Assembly (NCBI GenBank): GCA_011503125.2
Contig: WWBZ02000016.1
Coordinates: forward strand, 434,001 to 498,000
From: Botryosphaeria dothidea
Lineage: Eukaryota > Ascomycota > Dothideomycetes > Botryosphaeriales > Botryosphaeriaceae
Length of the DNA stretch: 64,000 bases
Direction of reading: 5' to 3'
The notes beneath the pieces are model-generated. The model was not told where the DNA came from. It did not search any database and was given only the letters and a program-made list of their open reading frames with translations. This document shows, piece by piece, positions 59,001 to 64,000 of this stretch. The position numbers and the translations under genes were made by a program. Position 1 is the stretch's first letter. Each line of letters begins with the position of its first letter.

Positions 59001-60005
59001 CCTTGAAAGGCATGCCTGAGGGCGAAGAGTTCGTTGAATACCTGCAACGTTGGATTGAGGCTCCGACGACGGGAGACTGTCCTCTTGCCGGCAAGGCCGC
59101 TTATGGTAACGCTCTGGTCATCGATTCGAAGCATTTGACTATCCCTGCCTCGCATTTTCGGACCTCGCACACCCCACTGCGCAGCCAGAAGGATTTCATT
59201 GCCGCATATGCCTCGGCAAGGCGCATCGCATCCGACATTAGCTCACGTACCGGCATCTCTGTCTTCCCGTACTCGAAGTTCTACATCTTCTTCGATCAGT
59301 ATGCTTCAATCGTGGATCTGACATGCGCTCTTGTCGGCTCAGCGCTTGCCTTGATCCTGGTGGTTACTTCTGTGCTGCTTGGCAGCCTGCAAACAGGTTT
59401 TGTCGTAACAATAACAGTCATAATGACTGTTGTTGACATTGCAGGTACCATGGCAGTGGCAGGTGTCTCGCTCAACGCTGTGTCGCTGGTGAACCTGATC
59501 ATCTGTGTCGGTATCGCGGTTGAGTTTTGCGCGCACATTGCACGGGCTTTTACATACCCGTCGCATTCTCTCCTGGAGCGTGCAGCGCCAAAGGCACGCT
59601 TCAGAGGCAAGGATGCCCGCGCTTGGGTCGCCCTGACCAACGTCGGCGGCAGCGTCTTCAGCGGCATCACGGTGACTAAGTTCTTGGGCGTTGCTGTGCT
59701 GGCGTTCACGCGCAGTAAGATCTTCGAGATTTACTACTTCCGTGTGTGGCTGGCTCTGGTTGTGTGGGCAGCGTTGCACGCGTTGGTGTTCTTGCCGGCG
59801 GCCCTCAGCTTGTTTGGTGGAAGAGGTGAGTTCTTGATGCAGATATTTTTCCCTTTCATCGCCGGTCAGATTTGCTAACAGTCATTGCTACACAGGCTAC
59901 ATTGATTCCGAGTCCGAGGGTGGACTCGAGCAGGATCTCCGCGGTAGACGTGGATACCACCCCACGCTTTATGCGGATGACGATTACGATTCGGATGATA
60001 TGTAA
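56029..60005 (+). CDS. NCR1: Niemann-Pick C1-type sterol transporter
   Basis: This is a vacuolar/lysosomal membrane protein of the NPC1/Ncr1 family that moves sterols across or into the membrane. Exons are 56029-56307, 56363-59825 and 59896-60005, giving 1283 residues. The signal peptide is RLVTALLLALLVATGLA. The cysteine-rich N-terminal sterol-binding domain includes CCEEEQIDALQSNLKRAE and NLFCTFTCSPDQSLF. After TM1 and an acidic cytosolic loop comes a luminal domain, then the sterol-sensing domain (about residues 610-770) with VIPFLVLAVGVDNIFLIVHE and LSATTETVTFALGAAVGMPA. A second luminal domain and an RND-type second half follow (IMTVVDIAGTMAVAGVSLNA, VGIAVEFCAHIARAF). The last exon gives an acidic tail (ADDDYDSDDM). 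Length fits fungal NPC1. Confidence 0.95.
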
Positions 60006-60849
60006 ATTAGCTGCTTTATCTTATGATTTCCCTTCCCTCGATCCTTCTGTCCGCGTAGAAACTGCTGTTTCTGACAGGAAAAAATGGAGCGTATCATGGC
60101 TTCGTAGATATATACATAAACATACTAGCGCTGTGTCAATGGCGTGTTTTCAAGATGGTGGTCAGACAAGGATTGATGGGGCTTTTGCGGTTCAGAGTCA
60201 TCTTTTTGTCTTTCTTTCCTCATGGGTGGCTTGTGTGGAATTGAATGCGCATTGTCCTCACTTCACTGACCATTTCAATTGCTCACAGACCCCTTTCATC
60301 TCAATCATTTTGGCGGTTGCAGATTTCGCAGGAGGGAAGATTAAACTTTTCACAGGCGGAGTAAAAGCGAAGGCTACCATCATTTACACAGAATCGTATA
60401 GGCTTGTTGAGCATGGCATGCCAAGTCTCAGGAGGTTACGTGATGGTGCTAGTTGGCGATCTCCCGAGGCGGATCATGGCGAGACGCGCCGAACGGCTCG
60501 TCTTTCCGAAGCATTCGGCAGTCAACTACGTCACCTCTCGTCAGCCCTGCCAAGTTTCGTGCGCCATGCCTCCACTACAACGCGTCAGGGACGCGTGGTT
60601 GCGTCGAGTGCAGCCGTAACTATATCTCTTGCCGTCAGTAGTAAGCCTGCCTTATCATTGAGCTGCTCTTTCCTCTGTTCGTCCTTCATCCATCGTCAAC
60701 CTTGCCGCCTCTGTGCCCGCTCATCTACCAATCGTGCCCACCACTTTTGCTCTTACCTCGACAGCTATCTGCCATACAGCTGTCGACCTCCTGCCCCTTC
60801 TTCTTACCTCCACACAGTCTCCAGGCCACCTCCTCAGCCACCACCGACA
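60006..60849. other. Intergenic region, promoter of the CDF gene
   Basis: This is 844 bases between two genes on the same strand. The plus-strand frame that runs from 59872 through here into the CDF gene has no conserved residues before 60850. No repeat or RNA gene is seen. Confidence 0.55.
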
Positions 60850-62505
60850 ATGGTGTCGTCCCGCCACAACCGCCCAGCCGCCCAACGCGACCGCCCTTCC
60901 TTCAACGACCTGCACAAATACCACGCCCAAAATGACCTCGAATCGGGCGGCCGCTCCACCAGCGTCTCCAACGGCCGTCACCCGCTACCCCCGCGCTTCC
61001 GCTTCCGCGACGCCATCGCCACGACCATGGACATGCAGGACGTCAACAAGCTCAAGGAAGCGCTGCGCGACGGCATCGACCAGGGGTCGCTCGAGAAGTT
61101 CCTGCTGTCGGACGACGAGCTGAAGCACATCAAGAACAAGAAGGTGCGGGCTTTCTACAAGGAGCAGAACGAGCGGCTGGACGATTGGCTGGAGGTGGAT
61201 GCGCTGGTCATGGCCATGGCGGATGACGTGCTGGATAGCATGAATCCCAGGGATCTCGATCACGATGGCATTGCGGAGGCGGGGGGCGCGCTGCAGGCGA
61301 CGAGTGAGAGCGTGGAGCCGTTGTTGCCGGACGAGGAGAGGGAGAAGAGGCGGAAGGCGAGGAGGAATGCGAAGTGGGCGATTAATGTGAGTTGGCGCTC
61401 TATCCCATATCACTGTACACTTTTACTTATGAAGCTGAACAGATCAACGTCATTGCCAATATCCTCCTGCTCGCAGCCAAGTGCATTGCGGCGTATTTTT
61501 CGTCCTCGCTTTCGTTAATCGCATCGTTGGTGGACTCGGCATTGGACTTGTTGTGCACACTGATTGTTTGGACGACGAATAAGTTGGTTCAGTGGAGGTT
61601 AAATAAGTTGCGAGCGAAGTTTCCCGTGGGAAGAAGGCGTCTTGAGCCATTGGGTATTTTGGTGTTTTCTATCGTATGTACCAGTCTCCCTCTTCGATTA
61701 AGTCATTATACTTACTATGAACAAGATCATGATCGTATCGTTCGTCCAAGTCCTCCAGGAGTCGGTCGAGAAGCTTCTTCCTGGTACGGGCAAGGCGGAG
61801 CAGCTTCCCGTAATTGCAATTAGTGCCATGGCTGCGACTATCGGCCTTAAGGGTCTCATTTGGTTTGGCTGCATTCCCATCAAGACAACTCAGGTGCAGG
61901 CGCTTGCTCAAGGTATGGGTGCTTTCCTCTCACCGTGTCAAAGATGTTTAAACACTGACGCCTCTCCAAAAGACTGTAAAACCGACGTATACTTCAACAC
62001 CCTCTCCCTTCTCTTCCCCGTCGTTGGCTACAAAGCAAACTTGTGGTGGTTCGACCCGGTTGGCGCCGCTCTACTCTCTCTTTTCATCATCTACGACTGG
62101 GCCGAGACGTCTATCGAGAACGTCACCCGCCTCACTGGCTCTGCCGCCGATGACCGAGTTCACCGCAAGATGCTGTATTTGGCCTACCGTTTCACACCGG
62201 TCGTCTCTGGGCTCAAGAGGGTCACGGCATATCATGCAGGTGATGGCATCTGGGTAGAGATGGATGTGTTGTTGGAGGAGAAGACGCCGCTGAGGAGGGC
62301 ACACGATATCGCTGAGACACTGCAGTATTGTTGTGAAGGTGAGTCTTCTTGTACGGTCTTTTGAGAGGGCTGTTTTGTCTCTGGAGCTTATTTGCTGACT
62401 TGTCTCTTTCTTCTAGCTTTGGGAGAGGTCGACAGGGCGTTCGTGACCACGGACTATGCGACCCAAGGCCCGTCTGGCCATATCAATGAGAATAGCCAGG
62501 GATAG
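60850..62505 (+). CDS. Mn-type cation diffusion facilitator
   Basis: This is a cation diffusion facilitator of the Mn-CDF subgroup, exporting divalent metal from the cytosol by proton exchange into a compartment or outside. Exons are 60850-61386, 61443-61673, 61726-61912, 61973-62338 and 62417-62505, giving 469 residues. About 175 N-terminal residues are cytosolic and charged. TM2 carries DSALD (Asp210, Asp214) and TM5 carries DCKTD (Asp319, Asp323). Two DxxxD motifs are the Mn-CDF signature; Zn transporters have His in one. PVGRRRLEPLGILVFS and FPVVGYKANLWWFDPVGA are other family blocks. The C-terminal cytosolic ferredoxin-like domain includes VTAYHAGDGIWVEMDVLLEE. Intron 3 splits the codon of Asp319. 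Metal choice is inferred from the motifs. Confidence 0.92.
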
Positions 62506-63441
62506 AATCTCTCCGATGATACGACTAAGATAGACCGTACAGTTTTATCAAAAGCGGAATACATGATTTAAGAAATGTCGTGCACGGATCTTTTCGAATA
62601 TGCTTCGAATGAGAGTCCAGGTAGTAAATCTCCTTCACGAAAAGACGATTAACCCCCGCAAAGCCATAGAAAAGTCAAACATCCAGCTTTTGCAATAATT
62701 CGAGTGACAGAAATGTTCTGACTTGATATCGCCAAGCTGTATCAATCTTTCAGCCTGCTCGGCGGCGGACGTCCAACCAGAGTTGAATTCTCTGTAGTAT
62801 TGATGCGAAGGCAAGTAAATCCTTACTACTCAGGATTCTACTTGATAAGTCAGTGAGAAAGCTCCCAGTAATATATATTTTGGCGTACGGACCCCTTTGT
62901 TCATTGCCTCCACCCGTTTGTAGCCCCCACTAGCTCATCCCAACTCCAAATGCTCCCTGGCGTCTTGGCATGTAAGCGTGTCTTCCTAGAGACCAATCGC
63001 ATTAATTCGATCATCAATCTTCGTGGGCCTTAGCTTGCCCCACTATTGTCTAATTTTGGGTGTGCACCGTGTCACGGAGGATTCATTGCTGAAAGAACAA
63101 TTGATTCAAGTTCAGCCGCAGCCTGCTTATGTACCCCTCTTCCTGTCAGCTCCGGGCTGAGGCGAGCTCTTTTTGAAGTTGCTAAAATTCTGCCATCTCT
63201 TCATCTCAACCACCACTCAGTCGACGAAGTTCCCGTCATTACTGATCAACTGACATTCGTTTCCACGTGTGTTGTTCATTGGGTGATTAAACTACATCGA
63301 CGCCTCAGCTCCAAAAACATCAGCTCCGCCTACACTGGCCGGTGTTGCCGACTCTATCTCCATGAACAAATGAGGCCTGGCAGACCAACGAATTTCCGTG
63401 AGGAAGATGTTGGACTTATTCCTGTTCAGGAGTCGCCAAAA
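62506..63441. other. Intergenic region, no gene seen
   Basis: This spans the CDF gene 3' flank up to the probable DUF3176 gene at the right edge. A plus-strand frame from 63046 has no recognisable content before 63442. Confidence 0.5.
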
Positions 63442-63817
63442 ATGTCTTCCACTCATCCACGCGGTTTCGGTACAGAACCTCCAAAGACAGAATACTCGCG
63501 CGTACAACAATCCGACGAGACAACAGGAGAAAAAAAGGGCGGGCAGGGCTGCTGCGGGGAAGTTGTTTATGGCCAACGCGCAAAGTACTTCGGTTGCGTC
63601 GAGCCAGACAAAACATCGCACTTTCATGGCGAGGATCTTGAAGGATTCCTGGGTGTGGGAGATACTGGGTGCGCTTCTGAGCATCCTCTGCATGGCTGCC
63701 GTTGTCCTGCTCGGACTGTATATTGATGATTCCTCGCTATCGGAGTGGAAGTTAAACATCACTCCCGGAACCATGATCTCGGCGTTGATAACCCTCGGTA
63801 AGACGTCAATCAAGTGA
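63442..63817 (+). CDS. Probable DUF3176 membrane protein, 5' part only
   Basis: The conserved part is a membrane-entry segment, TFMARILKDSWVWEILGALL, followed by a hydrophobic helix (SILCMAAVVLLGLYIDD) and LNITPGTMISALITLG. These resemble the start of the fungal DUF3176 family, multi-pass proteins of unknown function. A possible start at 63442 (MSSTHPRGFGTEPPKTEY) is in a different frame from the helix. The frames can be joined by a one-base slip in the A-run near 63531-63537, or the true start may be ATG 63569 in the helix frame. A donor-like GTAAGA at 63798 suggests an intron there. I could not find a convincing next exon in the 200 bases left. It is either cut by the window edge or degraded. 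Confidence 0.4.
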
Positions 63818-64000
63818 ATGAGGACGGCGACGATGATGCAGAATTCTGGAACTTGGTTCCTAATGCAACAGCAGACAGCCAAGACGGGAGAGAAACCTTA
63901 CCACCGTTCAAGAACAGCACATTCCTGCTCTCGAGATCGGACGACAACTGCCTTGAAGGAATTTCTGGCAAACGTAATCAAAGTCGGCAACCCGGCCATC

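Noticed and set aside
59872..60849. In-frame upstream extension of the CDF transporter
   Set aside because: The frame is open by chance. The text before the ATG at 60850 is not conserved-looking and includes the NCR1 3' end and stop region.
1..64000. tRNA, rRNA, CRISPR array, biosynthetic gene cluster or viral genes
   Set aside because: I found no convincing tRNA T-arm, no rRNA text, no direct-repeat/spacer array, no clustered secondary-metabolism backbone enzyme and no viral protein. Short tRNAs or structured RNAs could still be missed by eye.

Overview
The window is nuclear DNA from a filamentous ascomycete (Pezizomycotina). A dothideomycete is my best guess, but I cannot prove it from the sequence. 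The evidence is short (about 50-220 bp) GT-AG introns, dense genes on both strands, and families typical of filamentous fungi: GtaA-type glutaminase, DUF2433 and DUF3176 proteins, GPI-anchored phospholipase B, and a PNP-NACHT-ankyrin (fungal NLR-like) relic. I rebuilt gene models by hand by joining exons across consensus splice sites. For every model called a CDS, except the partial one at the right edge, the exon lengths add up to a whole number of codons.

Layout. 0-5.5 kb: BFR2 (-) and the mitochondrial Fe-S protein IND1 (+) diverge from a 194-bp spacer, followed by a SIS-domain protein (-). 7-15 kb: histidine phosphatase (-), GPI-anchored phospholipase B (+), DPH2 (+). 15-25 kb: a large F-box/cysteine-cluster protein (+), a broken ankyrin-repeat gene (-), a MITE, and HSE1 (ESCRT-0, +). 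25-31 kb: branched-chain ketoacid dehydrogenase E1 alpha (-) and COQ5 (+), a divergent pair of mitochondrial genes, then a second MITE copy and an NLR relic that has lost its NACHT domain. 31-38 kb: HBS1 (-) and a Gfd2/YDR514C-like exonuclease-fold protein (-), separated by 2.9 kb without a recognisable gene. 40-51 kb: secreted glutaminase (+), an RGG-rich low-complexity protein (-), importin KAP123 (-). 52-62.5 kb: DUF2433 phosphoesterase-like protein (+), NPC1/NCR1 sterol transporter (+), Mn-type CDF transporter (+). The right edge holds the start of a probable DUF3176 membrane protein.

The functions are mostly housekeeping: ribosome biogenesis and rescue, diphthamide synthesis, nuclear import, endosomal sorting and sterol traffic, and mitochondrial metabolism. 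I see no biosynthetic cluster and no operon-like system. The unusual material is a small family of nested-palindrome MITEs (two full copies and one diverged relative) and two decayed ankyrin-type genes, one of them a fungal NLR relic. The MITEs lie in the gaps beside these two relics.
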